Shown here piece by piece: positions 31,440 to 39,458 of a stretch of 64,000 nt of DNA. The stretch comes from Pseudolysinimonas sp051954455 (lineage in GTDB: Bacteria > Actinomycetota > Actinomycetes > Actinomycetales > Microbacteriaceae): NCBI RefSeq assembly GCF_051954455.1, contig NZ_JBQCHS010000006.1, positions 1-64,000 on the forward strand, in the 5' to 3' direction. Below the pieces are notes generated by a model. That model searched no databases and had not been told where the DNA came from. It saw nothing but the letters and a program-made list of their open reading frames with translations. The first letter of the stretch is position 1. Every line of letters begins with the position of its first letter. Position numbers and translations under genes: made by a program.

Positions 31440-32750
31440 ATGACGGATCTCGCGGCATCGTCGCCGCTGCGTCTCAATCGGGACCAGCGCAACGCCTTCA
31501 TCGCCTCCTGGCTCGGCTGGACCATGGACGCGTTCGACTACTTCATCATCGTGCTCGTCTACGCCGAGATCGGCGCGGAGTTCCACGTTCCGCTCGAGCA
31601 GATGGCGTTCCTCACGACCATCACGCTCATCATGCGGCCGGTCGGTGCGTACCTGTTCGGGCTGTGGGCCGACCGGGTGGGACGCCGCATCCCGCTGATC
31701 GTCGACGTCTGCATGTACTCCGTCGTGGGGTTCCTCTGCGCCTTCGCGCCGAACTTCACCGTGCTGTTCGTGCTCCGGCTGCTCTATGGCATCGGGATGG
31801 GCGGCGAGTGGGGGCTCGGAGCCGCGCTCACGATGGAGAAGGTGCCTCGTCAGCGCCGTGGCTTCTTCTCCGGCATCCTGCAGGCCGGTTACTCGTCGGG
31901 CTACCTGCTCGCCTCGCTCGCCTTCCTGCTCGTGCACTCGGTGTTCGACCTCAGCTGGCGGTGGCTCTTCGCGCTCAGCATCCTGCCGGCGCTGATCACG
32001 CTCATCATCCGGTCGCGGGTGAAGGAGTCGGAGGTGTGGGAGACCTCGCGCCAGAAGCTCGAGCGCAGCAACACCTCGATCCGGCAGGTCTTCTTCAACG
32101 GCCGGATCCTCCGTCGCTTCGTCTACCTCGTGCTGCTCATGGCCGCGTTCAACTGGATGAGCCACGGCACCCAGGACATCTACCCGACGTTCCTCAAGGC
32201 GACCGACCACGGGGGAGCCGGCCTCGACGCGACGACGGCGGGCTGGATCGCGGTCGTGTACAACGCGGGAGCGATCGTCGGCTGCGTGATCCTCGGCTCG
32301 TTGTCGGACCGATGGGGGCGCAAGGCGACGATCATCCTCGGGGCGGCGCTGACGATCCCGATCATCCCGATCTTCGCGTTCTCGCCGAGCGCCGGGTTCC
32401 TGTGTCTCGGGTCGGCGCTCATCCAGGCGACCACGCAGGGCGCCTGGGGAGCGATCCCCGCCCACCTCAACGAGATGTCGCCGAACGCGATCCGCGGGTT
32501 CTACCCCGGCGTGACCTACCAGCTCGGCAACGTCATCGCTGCGTTCAACCTGCCGATCCAGCAGGCTCTCGCGGGGACCATCGGCTACCCGTGGGCGATG
32601 GCGCTGACCGTCGGCGGCGCGGCGGTCGCCGTCATCCTCCTCACGGCTTTCGGACGGCAGGCGAAGGGCATCGACTTCCACGCCGAGGATCCGTCGGACG
32701 CGCCCGCGGCCGGAGCCCGTCCGTCCGCCGTGAGCGAATCGGCGGCCTGA
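31440..32750 (+). CDS. MFS transporter, lactate/sialate:H+ symporter-like
   Basis: A 436-residue major facilitator with about 12 helices. The start of the transport domain, SWLGWTMDAFDYFIIVLVYAEI, and the motif-A loop GLWADRVGRRIPL place it near the SHS/NanT and metabolite:H+ symporter families, which carry monocarboxylates or sialic acid. A second motif A-like loop, LSDRWGRKATI, lies in the C half. Between two GABA aminotransferase genes, uptake of a carboxylate or amino acid is plausible but unproved. Confidence 0.87.
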   Translation: MTDLAASSPLRLNRDQRNAFIASWLGWTMDAFDYFIIVLVYAEIGAEFHVPLEQMAFLTTITLIMRPVGAYLFGLWADRVGRRIPLIVDVCMYSVVGFLCAFAPNFTVLFVLRLLYGIGMGGEWGLGAALTMEKVPRQRRGFFSGILQAGYSSGYLLASLAFLLVHSVFDLSWRWLFALSILPALITLIIRSRVKESEVWETSRQKLERSNTSIRQVFFNGRILRRFVYLVLLMAAFNWMSHGTQDIYPTFLKATDHGGAGLDATTAGWIAVVYNAGAIVGCVILGSLSDRWGRKATIILGAALTIPIIPIFAFSPSAGFLCLGSALIQATTQGAWGAIPAHLNEMSPNAIRGFYPGVTYQLGNVIAAFNLPIQQALAGTIGYPWAMALTVGGAAVAVILLTAFGRQAKGIDFHAEDPSDAPAAGARPSAVSESAA

Positions 32751-32777
32751 CAGGTGCATCGCGGCGCACCGCGGTCC

Positions 32778-32783
32778 TACGCT
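32778..32783 (+). promoter_or_regulatory. putative -10 box (TACGCT) before the XRE regulator
   Basis: TACGCT is followed by CGCCTC and ATG 32790; it argues against the in-frame start at 32754, which would place the box inside the gene. Confidence 0.5.
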
Positions 32784-32789
32784 CGCCTC

Positions 32790-33107
32790 ATGCTGCTGAG
32801 GCACGCCGTCGGCGCCGCGCTGCGCCGCATCCGTCAGGACCGCGAGCTCACCCTCCGCGAGGTCGCGGCCGCGGCGCGCGTGTCGATGCCGTACCTCTCC
32901 GAGATAGAACGCGGCCGCAAGGAGCCGTCGAGCGAGGTGCTGGCCGGCATCTGCGCGGCTCTCGGGATGACGATCGTCGACCTCCTCGACGAGGCACGCG
33001 TGGAGCTGCGCCCCGCGGCGGTGATCGTCGACCTCTCGGCGCGACGCGACGAGCGGATCGGGATCGCGCCGCCCGGGGCGGTCGGCAGCGCGCAGCTGGT
33101 GGCGTGA
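32790..33107 (+). CDS. XRE family helix-turn-helix regulator, ClgR-like
   Basis: A 105-residue protein with a Cro/CI-type helix-turn-helix at about residues 8-62 (LREVAAAARVSMPYLSEIERG). The order of the recognition helix and the segment RKEPSSEVLAGICAALG resembles ClgR, the actinobacterial activator of clp protease genes, but the C-terminal part differs and no clp gene is nearby. The target is unknown. It follows the transporter by 39 bases. Confidence 0.85.
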   Translation: MLLRHAVGAALRRIRQDRELTLREVAAAARVSMPYLSEIERGRKEPSSEVLAGICAALGMTIVDLLDEARVELRPAAVIVDLSARRDERIGIAPPGAVGSAQLVA

Positions 33108-33275
33108 GCGCCGGCGTCCCAGGCCGGCATCGATCGGCGCGGTGAGTCCCAGCCGGCCTCCGCAACGCAGGGCTCGAGTTCGCCCTGGCGCCCGGCGGTC
33201 GCGCAGCGGCAGGCGCCCCGTGGATCACCCCGTCCGGCGAGCAGCGCACGACGGACCCGCCGCCGTTCTTGTGCG

Positions 33276-34601
33276 CTACAGGGTCGCGAGGCCCTCCTCC
33301 AGCACGCCCATCGCGTCGTCGATGAGGGCGTCGGAGATCACGACGCTCGGCAGGAATCGCAGCACCGAATCCCAGCTGCCCGCGTCCAGCGCGATGACGC
33401 CGTTCGTGGTCGCGTGCGTCAGGATCGCGGTGAGGGCCGCCGGGTTCGGGTCGCGGGTGCCGGGCTTCACGAGCTCGACCCCGATCATGGCGCCCTTGCC
33501 GCGGACCTCGCCGACGACGCCGAAGCGCTCCGGCCAGTCGCCGATGCGGCCGAGGATCGTCCGCTCGACCCGCTGCGCCTCGGCGAGGAGGCCGTCGCGC
33601 TCGATGATCTCGAAGACGGCGAGCGCGGCCGCGGTGGAGACCGGGTTGCCGCCGAACGTGCCGCCGATCCCGCCCGGCTGCACGGCATCCATGACGTCCG
33701 CCCGACCCGTGACGGCGGCGAGCGGGAAGCCGCCCGCGATGCCCTTCGCCGAGGTGACGAGGTCGGGGATCACGCCGCCGTGGTGCTCGATCGAGTACCA
33801 CGCGCCGGTGCGCGCGATGCCGGCCTGGATCTCGTCGGCGACGAAGAGGATCCCGTTCTCCTCGCAGAACCGCTTGATCGCCGCGAAGTAGCCGGGCGCC
33901 GGGATCACGATGCCGCCGTCGCCCTGGATCGGCTCGGCGAAGAAGGCCGCGACCTCCGAGGCGCCGATGTGCGTCTCGATGTAGTCGATGGTGCGTGCGG
34001 CCGCCTCCTCACCCGAGAGCCCGTCGCGGAACGGGTAGCTCGTCGGCACCGAGAACAGGTCGCCCGGGAACGGCCCCATGCCGGCCCGCTCGGGCCAGGG
34101 GCGGTAGGTCATCGCCATCGTGAGGTTCGTGCGGCCGTGGAAGGCGTGGTCGAGGGAGACGATGACCCGGCGCCCCGTGAAGCGACGCGCGATCTTGACG
34201 GCGTTCTCCACCGCCTCCGCGCCGGAGTTGACGAGGATCGAGTGCTTCTCGAAGTCGCCCGGGGTCACCTCGGCGAGCTTCTCCGCGACGCGCACGTAGT
34301 TCTCGTACGGGGTCACCGTGAAGAGGGTGTGGGTCAGCTTCGACGCCTGCGCCGCGGCCGCCGCCGCGACCTCGGGGTGGGCGTGACCGATAGTCGTGAC
34401 GCCGATGCCGCAGCCGAGGTCGATGAGCTGGTTGCCGTCGACGTCGACGAGGATCGCGCCCGATCCGTGGTCCATGTAGATATTCGCCAGCGTGCCCGCG
34501 CCGCGCGACACGCTCGCGACTCGGCGCTCCTGCAGGGCGACCGAGTTCGGTCCGGGGATCGCGGTGACGAGCTTGCGCTCCTGCGGCACGCTGAAGTCCA
34601 T
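33276..34601 (-). CDS. 4-aminobutyrate aminotransferase, second copy
   Basis: A 441-residue class III PLP aminotransferase closely similar in layout to the copy at 29589-30926. The PLP lysine is Lys286 in TSAKGIAGGFPLAAV, and ILVNSGAEAVENAVKIARRF and VADEIQAGIARTGAW are conserved. It is divergent from the FKBP lipoprotein. Two paralogues this close suggest either distinct omega-amino acid specificities or different regulation. No succinate-semialdehyde dehydrogenase gene is present in the window. Confidence 0.9.
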   Translation of the reverse strand: MDFSVPQERKLVTAIPGPNSVALQERRVASVSRGAGTLANIYMDHGSGAILVDVDGNQLIDLGCGIGVTTIGHAHPEVAAAAAAQASKLTHTLFTVTPYENYVRVAEKLAEVTPGDFEKHSILVNSGAEAVENAVKIARRFTGRRVIVSLDHAFHGRTNLTMAMTYRPWPERAGMGPFPGDLFSVPTSYPFRDGLSGEEAAARTIDYIETHIGASEVAAFFAEPIQGDGGIVIPAPGYFAAIKRFCEENGILFVADEIQAGIARTGAWYSIEHHGGVIPDLVTSAKGIAGGFPLAAVTGRADVMDAVQPGGIGGTFGGNPVSTAAALAVFEIIERDGLLAEAQRVERTILGRIGDWPERFGVVGEVRGKGAMIGVELVKPGTRDPNPAALTAILTHATTNGVIALDAGSWDSVLRFLPSVVISDALIDDAMGVLEEGLATL

Positions 34602-34607
34602 GTCGCC

Positions 34608-34613
34608 AGCCTA
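34608..34613 (-). promoter_or_regulatory. putative -10 box (TAGGCT) for the second aminotransferase
   Basis: On the minus strand TAGGCT is followed by six bases (GGCGAC) and the ATG at 34601. It shares the central TA at 34612-34613 with the plus-strand box for the FKBP gene. Confidence 0.55.
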
Positions 34614-34617
34614 GGGT
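34612..34617 (+). promoter_or_regulatory. putative -10 box (TAGGGT) for the FKBP lipoprotein
   Basis: TAGGGT lies 32 bases before ATG 34650, leaving room for a short leader containing GAGGATGGAG as ribosome-binding region. Confidence 0.45.
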
Positions 34618-34649
34618 TCCTCCAAGGCGGCATCGGCGAGGATGGAGCA

Positions 34650-35660
34650 ATGCCCTCCCGCACCGCGACCCGTCTGCTCGCCCCCTTAGCCGTGCTCGCG
34701 GTCGCCGGCGCCGTCCTGGCCGGCTGCTCCGGCACGAGCGCGCCGAAGAGCTCCGGCACCGCCTCGGGCGCCGCGGCGGCGTGCGCTCCCGCATCGGAGG
34801 GATCCGCGGTCGACGCGGTGAAGGTCTCCGGCGCTCCGAAGACGGAGCCCACGGTGTCGTTCGACGCCCCGCTGAAGGCGAGCAGCACCGAGCGCCACGT
34901 CATCACCCAGGGCACCGGCGCCGCCACGAAGCGCGGCGACCTCATGTCGGTCGAGTTCTCGGTCTACAACGGCAGCACCGGCAAGGTCGCGACGACCACC
35001 GGATTCGGCGACAAGGGGCAGCCGGTGCAGATCGCGGTCGACGAGAGCCGCGTGCTCCCGGGTCTCGTGAAGACCGTCGAGTGCGCCAAGATCGGCTCGC
35101 GCATCGTCGGCGTGCTGCCGCCCAAGGAGGCGTTCGGATCCAAGGGCAACAGCCAGTTCGGGATCGGCGCGAAGGACGTCGTCGTGTTCGTCGTCGACGT
35201 GCTCGGCGTCGCCCCGACCAAGGCCGACGGCACCCCGCAGCCGGCTCCGGCCGGGTTCCCGACCGTCAAGCTCGCCAAGGACGGCACCCCGACCGTGACC
35301 ATCGCGAAGGACGCGAAGGCCCCCGACCAGACCATGGTCGGCATCCTCAAGCAGGGCGACGGCGCGACCGTGGCCTCCGGCGACACGGTGACCCTCCAGT
35401 ACCAGGGCGTGAACTTCCGCACCAAGAAGGTCTTCGACGAGAGCTGGAACAAGGGCCCGACCTCGCTGTCGACCAACGGAGTCATCCCCGGCTTCGCCAA
35501 GGCGCTCGTCGGGCAGAAGGTCGGCTCCCAGGTCATCGTCATGATCCCGCCGGCCGACGGCTACGGCAGCTCCGGTCAGCCGGCCGCGGGCATCGAGGGC
35601 ACGGACACCCTCGTCTTCGTCATCGACATCCTCGGCACGAGCGCGGCGCCCGCCCAGTAG
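34650..35660 (+). CDS. lipoprotein with two FKBP-type peptidyl-prolyl isomerase domains
   Basis: A 336-residue lipoprotein: signal peptide with lipobox VLAGC, a low-complexity Ser/Ala linker, then two tandem FKBP-like domains (about residues 85-190 and 215-330). The second is the more canonical, with VTLQYQGVNF, FDESW, VIPGFAKALVGQKVGS and YGSSGQ. The first retains VLPGLVKT and VLPPKEAFG but lacks the typical aromatic pocket residues. It probably assists folding of secreted proteins outside the membrane. Confidence 0.92.
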   Translation: MPSRTATRLLAPLAVLAVAGAVLAGCSGTSAPKSSGTASGAAAACAPASEGSAVDAVKVSGAPKTEPTVSFDAPLKASSTERHVITQGTGAATKRGDLMSVEFSVYNGSTGKVATTTGFGDKGQPVQIAVDESRVLPGLVKTVECAKIGSRIVGVLPPKEAFGSKGNSQFGIGAKDVVVFVVDVLGVAPTKADGTPQPAPAGFPTVKLAKDGTPTVTIAKDAKAPDQTMVGILKQGDGATVASGDTVTLQYQGVNFRTKKVFDESWNKGPTSLSTNGVIPGFAKALVGQKVGSQVIVMIPPADGYGSSGQPAAGIEGTDTLVFVIDILGTSAAPAQ

Positions 35661-35696
35661 CCGGAACCCGGAGCGACGTCGCCGGGCTGCCCCGGT

Positions 35697-35702
35697 TAGT
35701 CT
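35697..35702 (+). promoter_or_regulatory. putative -10 box (TAGTCT) before dxr
   Basis: TAGTCT is followed by six bases and ATG 35709. Confidence 0.5.
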
Positions 35703-35708
35703 CGGCCC

Positions 35709-36800
35709 ATGCGTCGCGTCCTCGTCCTCGGCTCGACCGGATCCATCGGCGTCCAGACCCTCGACGTGGTCGCCGCGAACCGCGACCGCTTCGAGATCGT
35801 CGGGCTCGCGGCGGGCCGTGACCGCGCGGGCCTGGAGCGCCAGGGTCTCGAGACGGGCGTCACCGAGCTCGCGCTCGGCATCGACGAGGCCGTGGACCTC
35901 ATCCGTCGTGTGCCGGCCGACGTGATCGTCAACGGGATCACCGGATCCGTCGGTCTCGCCGCCACGCTCGCCGCGCTTAAGACGGGGGCGACCCTCGCGC
36001 TCGCCAACAAGGAGAGCCTCATCGTCGGCGGCCGGCTCGTGACCGACGCGGCCGCGCCCGGGCAGATCGTGCCGGTCGACTCCGAGCACTCGGCGATCGC
36101 GCAGGCCCTGCGCTCGGGGGAGCACGCGGAGGTCCGCCGCCTCGTCCTGACGGCGTCCGGGGGCCCGTTCCGCGGCCGCACCAGGGAGCAGATGGCCGAC
36201 GTCACGCCGCGTGAGGCGCTCGCGCATCCCACCTGGGACATGGGGCTCATGGTGACGACGAACTCCGCGACCCTCGTCAACAAGGGGCTCGAGGTGATCG
36301 AGGCGCACCTGCTCTTCGACGTGCCGTACGACCGGATCGATGTCGCCGTCCACCCGCAGTCGATCGTGCACTCCATGGTGGAGTTCGTCGACGGGTCGAC
36401 GATCGCGCAGGCGTCGCCGCCCGACATGCGGCTCCCCATCTCGATGAGCCTCGACTGGCCGCGCCGCGTGCCGGGCGTCGGTGCGCCGCTCGATTGGACG
36501 CGGGCGCAGCAGTGGACGTTCGAGCCGCTCGACGACGCGGCCTTCCCCGCGGTGGCGCTCGCGAAGCGGGTGGGGCAGGCGGGCGCGACCTATCCGGCGG
36601 TCTTCAACGCCGCCAACGAGCAGGCGGTCGTCGCGTTCCACGCGGGCCGGATCCCGTTCCTCGCGATCACCGAGGTGATCGAGCGCGTCGTCGACGCGCA
36701 CCGACCGGTGGCGGAGCTCACCCTCGCTGCGGTGCTCGCCGCCGAGGAATGGGCGCGCGCCGAGGCCGATCGTCAGCTGGCGGGCGCGCTCAACGAGTAG
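35709..36800 (+). CDS. dxr: 1-deoxy-D-xylulose-5-phosphate reductoisomerase
   Basis: A 363-residue DXR, second enzyme of the MEP isoprenoid pathway, making 2-C-methyl-D-erythritol 4-phosphate with NADPH. NADPH-binding GSTGSIGVQTLDVV, metal-binding VDSEHSAI, the ASGGPFR loop, HPTWDMG and VHPQSIVHSMVEF are all intact. It is followed by the site-2 protease and ispG, the conserved actinobacterial order. Slightly shorter than many homologues (about 380-400) but complete. Confidence 0.97.
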   Translation: MRRVLVLGSTGSIGVQTLDVVAANRDRFEIVGLAAGRDRAGLERQGLETGVTELALGIDEAVDLIRRVPADVIVNGITGSVGLAATLAALKTGATLALANKESLIVGGRLVTDAAAPGQIVPVDSEHSAIAQALRSGEHAEVRRLVLTASGGPFRGRTREQMADVTPREALAHPTWDMGLMVTTNSATLVNKGLEVIEAHLLFDVPYDRIDVAVHPQSIVHSMVEFVDGSTIAQASPPDMRLPISMSLDWPRRVPGVGAPLDWTRAQQWTFEPLDDAAFPAVALAKRVGQAGATYPAVFNAANEQAVVAFHAGRIPFLAITEVIERVVDAHRPVAELTLAAVLAAEEWARAEADRQLAGALNE

Positions 36801-36872
36801 GAGGGCCTCCGAGCCCGGCGGATTCCAGGCGTGCCCCTAGGACCGGGGCCGGATTTCCCAGCCGTCGCGACG

Positions 36873-36878
36873 TAGCCT
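36873..36878 (+). promoter_or_regulatory. putative -10 box (TAGCCT) before the site-2 protease
   Basis: TAGCCT is followed by seven bases and GTG 36886. Confidence 0.5.
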
Positions 36879-36885
36879 CGTCGTC

Positions 36886-38178
36886 GTGGAGACCGTGCTG
36901 CTGTTCATCCTCGGGGTCCTCATCATCCTGGTGGGGCTCGTGCTCTCGATCGGCCTCCACGAGCTCGGCCACCTGTCGTTCGCGAAGCTGTTCAAGGTCC
37001 GCGTCGGGCAGTACATGATCGGTTTCGGGCCCACGCTGTGGTCGAAGAAGATCGGCGAGACCGAGTACGGGGTCAAGGGGATCCCGCTCGGCGGCTACAT
37101 CTCGATGGCGGGCATGTACCCGCCCGCGAAGCGCGGCACCACTGCCGTCGCCGCGGACGCCGGCCGCACGTCCACCACGAGCCTCTTCAACGTGCTCGTG
37201 CAGGAGGCTCGCGACAGTTCGGCGAAGACGATCGACGAGGGCCACGAAGACCGCGTCTTCTACAAGCTCTCGCCATGGAAGCGCATCATCGTGATGCTCG
37301 CAGGGCCCGCCATGAACCTCGTGCTCGGGCTCATCTTCACCCTCATCGTCGTCTCCGGGTTCGGTCTGCCGCTGGCGACCACCACGATCGCCGCCGTCGG
37401 CGACGGCTCGCCGGCCGCGGTCGGCGGGCTGAAGGTCGGCGACCGCGTACTCAGTATCGACGGCACCCCGATCACGGGATACCCGCAGATGACCGCGCTC
37501 ATCCGGGCGCACGCCGACGAGCAGATGGCGGTCGTGGTCGACCGGGACGGATCGCGCGAGACCCTCCAGCTCACCCCCAAGCGGCAGACGGTGCAGCTCT
37601 CCGACCAGTACGGCAACCCGGAGACCGGCTGGAACGGCAAGCCCGTCACCGCGGACGCCGGCTTCCTCGGGATCGGTCCCTCCAGCCGGGTCGAGCACCT
37701 CTCGCTCGGCGACGGCCTCGCCTACTTCGGCTACAACGTCGGGCAGATGACGAAGGTGATCGCCACCTTCCCGGTGCGGGTCTACAACACCGTCGCCGGC
37801 ACGATCCAGGGCGAGAAGCGCCAGCAGGGCGGCCCGGTCAGCATCGTCGGCGTCGGCGAGCTCGCGGGGCAGGCCGCCGCGGCCCAGGCACCGGTCGCCG
37901 CCCGGGCGCAGGCGATGATCAGCATCCTCGGCCAGCTGAACCTCGCGCTGTTCCTGTTCAACCTCATCCCGCTGCTCCCGCTCGACGGCGGGCACGTCAT
38001 CGGCGCGGTCTGGGAGGCGGTCCGTCGCCGGGTGGCGGCCCTCTTCAAGCGACGCGACCCGGGCCCCGTCGACATGGCCCGGCTGACCCCCCTCACGGTG
38101 CTGGTCACGGGCGTGCTCGCGCTCATGAGCCTCAGCCTGATCGTCATCGACCTGGTCAATCCGCTCTCCATCACCTGA
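36886..38178 (+). CDS. M50 family site-2 intramembrane metalloprotease, Rip1/RseP-like
   Basis: A 430-residue zinc protease that cleaves transmembrane substrates such as anti-sigma factors. The first helix carries the HELGH zinc motif (IGLHELGHL), a PDZ domain lies at about residues 165-250, and the C-terminal helix has NLIPLLPLDGGHV, which supplies the third zinc ligand Asp. In Mycobacterium tuberculosis the equivalent Rip1 gene also lies between dxr and ispG. Substrates are not predictable here. Confidence 0.95.
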   Translation: METVLLFILGVLIILVGLVLSIGLHELGHLSFAKLFKVRVGQYMIGFGPTLWSKKIGETEYGVKGIPLGGYISMAGMYPPAKRGTTAVAADAGRTSTTSLFNVLVQEARDSSAKTIDEGHEDRVFYKLSPWKRIIVMLAGPAMNLVLGLIFTLIVVSGFGLPLATTTIAAVGDGSPAAVGGLKVGDRVLSIDGTPITGYPQMTALIRAHADEQMAVVVDRDGSRETLQLTPKRQTVQLSDQYGNPETGWNGKPVTADAGFLGIGPSSRVEHLSLGDGLAYFGYNVGQMTKVIATFPVRVYNTVAGTIQGEKRQQGGPVSIVGVGELAGQAAAAQAPVAARAQAMISILGQLNLALFLFNLIPLLPLDGGHVIGAVWEAVRRRVAALFKRRDPGPVDMARLTPLTVLVTGVLALMSLSLIVIDLVNPLSIT

Positions 38179-38203
38179 CCGAGCGGCGTTCAGCCGGCGC
38201 ACC

Positions 38204-38209
38204 TAGAGT
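38204..38209 (+). promoter_or_regulatory. putative -10 box (TAGAGT) before ispG
   Basis: TAGAGT is followed by seven bases (GTGGAGC) and ATG 38217. Confidence 0.5.
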
Positions 38210-38216
38210 GTGGAGC

Positions 38217-39377
38217 ATGCCTGCCGTCAACATCGGGATGCCGAAGCCGGCGCCGGAGGTCCTCGCCCCGCGCCGCAAGAGCCGCCAGATCAAGGTCGGC
38301 AAGGTGCTGGTCGGCGGCGACGCCCCGATCAGCGTCCAGTCGATGACGACGACGCCGACCACGAACATCAACGCGACCCTGCAGCAGATCGCCGAGCTGA
38401 CCGCATCCGGCTGCGACATCGTGCGCGTCGCGGTGCCGTCGCAGGACGACGCCGACGTGCTGCCGATCATCGCCAAGAAGTCGCAGATCCCGGTCATCGC
38501 CGACATCCACTTCCAGCCCAAGTACGTCTTCCAGGCGATCGACGCCGGCTGCGGCGCGGTGCGCGTGAACCCCGGCAACATCCGCAAGTTCGACGACCAG
38601 GTCGGCGCGATCGCGAAGGCGGCGAAGGACGCGGGCGTGTCGCTCCGCATCGGTGTGAACGCCGGTTCCCTCGACAAGCGCCTCCTCGAGAAGTACGGCA
38701 AGGCGACCCCGGAGGCGCTCGTCGAGAGCGCGGTCTGGGAGGCGAGCCTCTTCGAGGAGCACGACTTCCACGACTTCAAGATCTCGGTCAAGCACAACGA
38801 CCCCGTCGTCATGGTGAAGGCGTACCGGATGCTCGCCGAGCGCGGCGACTGGCCGCTCCACCTCGGCGTGACCGAGGCCGGACCCGCGTTCCAGGGCACC
38901 ATCAAGAGCGCGACGGCCTTCGGCATCCTGCTCTCCGAGGGGATCGGCGACACGATCCGCGTCTCGCTCTCCGCCCCGCCGGCGGAGGAGGTCAAGGTCG
39001 GCCTGCAGATCCTCCAGTCGCTCAACCTCCGCGAGCGCAAGCTCGAGATCGTGTCGTGCCCCTCGTGCGGCCGTGCTCAGGTCGACGTCTACTCGCTCGC
39101 CGACTCGGTGACAGAGGGACTCCAGGGCATGTCGGTGCCGCTCCGCGTGGCCGTCATGGGCTGCGTCGTCAATGGTCCCGGCGAGGCGCGCGAGGCGGAC
39201 CTCGGCGTCGCGTCCGGCAACGGCAAGGGCCAGATCTTCGTCAAGGGCGAGGTCATCAAGACGGTCCCCGAGTCCGAGATCGTCGCGACCCTGATCGCCG
39301 AGGCGAACCGCCTCGCGGACGAGATGGGACCGGACGCCGCGGTGGGCGCCCCGGAGGTCGTCACCACGGGCCACTGA
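38217..39377 (+). CDS. ispG: 4-hydroxy-3-methylbut-2-enyl diphosphate synthase
   Basis: A 386-residue IspG (GcpE), penultimate enzyme of the MEP pathway, an iron-sulphur protein. The TIM-barrel start PISVQSMTTTPTTNI is typical and the [4Fe-4S] cysteines are visible in SCPSCGRAQ and MGCVVNGPGEA. ATG 38217 gives the usual length; the gene follows the site-2 protease by 38 bases. It is convergent with the DUF559 gene, with a 57-bp palindrome between and into that gene. Confidence 0.97.
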   Translation: MPAVNIGMPKPAPEVLAPRRKSRQIKVGKVLVGGDAPISVQSMTTTPTTNINATLQQIAELTASGCDIVRVAVPSQDDADVLPIIAKKSQIPVIADIHFQPKYVFQAIDAGCGAVRVNPGNIRKFDDQVGAIAKAAKDAGVSLRIGVNAGSLDKRLLEKYGKATPEALVESAVWEASLFEEHDFHDFKISVKHNDPVVMVKAYRMLAERGDWPLHLGVTEAGPAFQGTIKSATAFGILLSEGIGDTIRVSLSAPPAEEVKVGLQILQSLNLRERKLEIVSCPSCGRAQVDVYSLADSVTEGLQGMSVPLRVAVMGCVVNGPGEAREADLGVASGNGKGQIFVKGEVIKTVPESEIVATLIAEANRLADEMGPDAAVGAPEVVTTGH

Positions 39378-39401
39378 CCCACGTTCCTCTTCCTCCGTTG
39401 T

Positions 39402-39458
39402 CGAGGAGTCGCCTCGTGGGGTCGGGGCGGCGTTCACGGCCCACGACGCGACTCCTCG
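39402..39458. repeat. 57-bp palindromic element, copy 1
   Basis: The left arm CGAGGAGTCGCCTCGTGGG (39402-39420) and right arm (39440-39458) are inverted repeats matching at 18 of 19 positions around a 19-base loop. The right arm also encodes the last codons of the convergent DUF559 gene (EESRRG on the minus strand). It could form a strong hairpin and serve as a bidirectional terminator between ispG and the nuclease gene, but no T-tract is present. Same length and same end sequences as copies at 40426 and 62829. Confidence 0.85.

Noticed and set aside
29589..32804. An upstream extension of gabT to a 1071-residue protein
   Set aside because: The added N-terminal part is Arg/Glu-rich low complexity and runs antisense through osmC and the MFS transporter, both clearly coding; the family start is at 30926.
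33108..33275. Short direct repeats in the 168-base gap between the XRE gene and the second aminotransferase
   Set aside because: The partial repeats of GTCCCAG and CCGGC are short and typical of GC-rich DNA; no promoter, terminator or coding signal could be supported.
39402..39458. A simple intrinsic terminator as the full explanation of copy 1
   Set aside because: There is no T-run after the hairpin, and two other copies of the same exact length lie in unrelated contexts, so it is better described as a repeat element that might also end transcripts.
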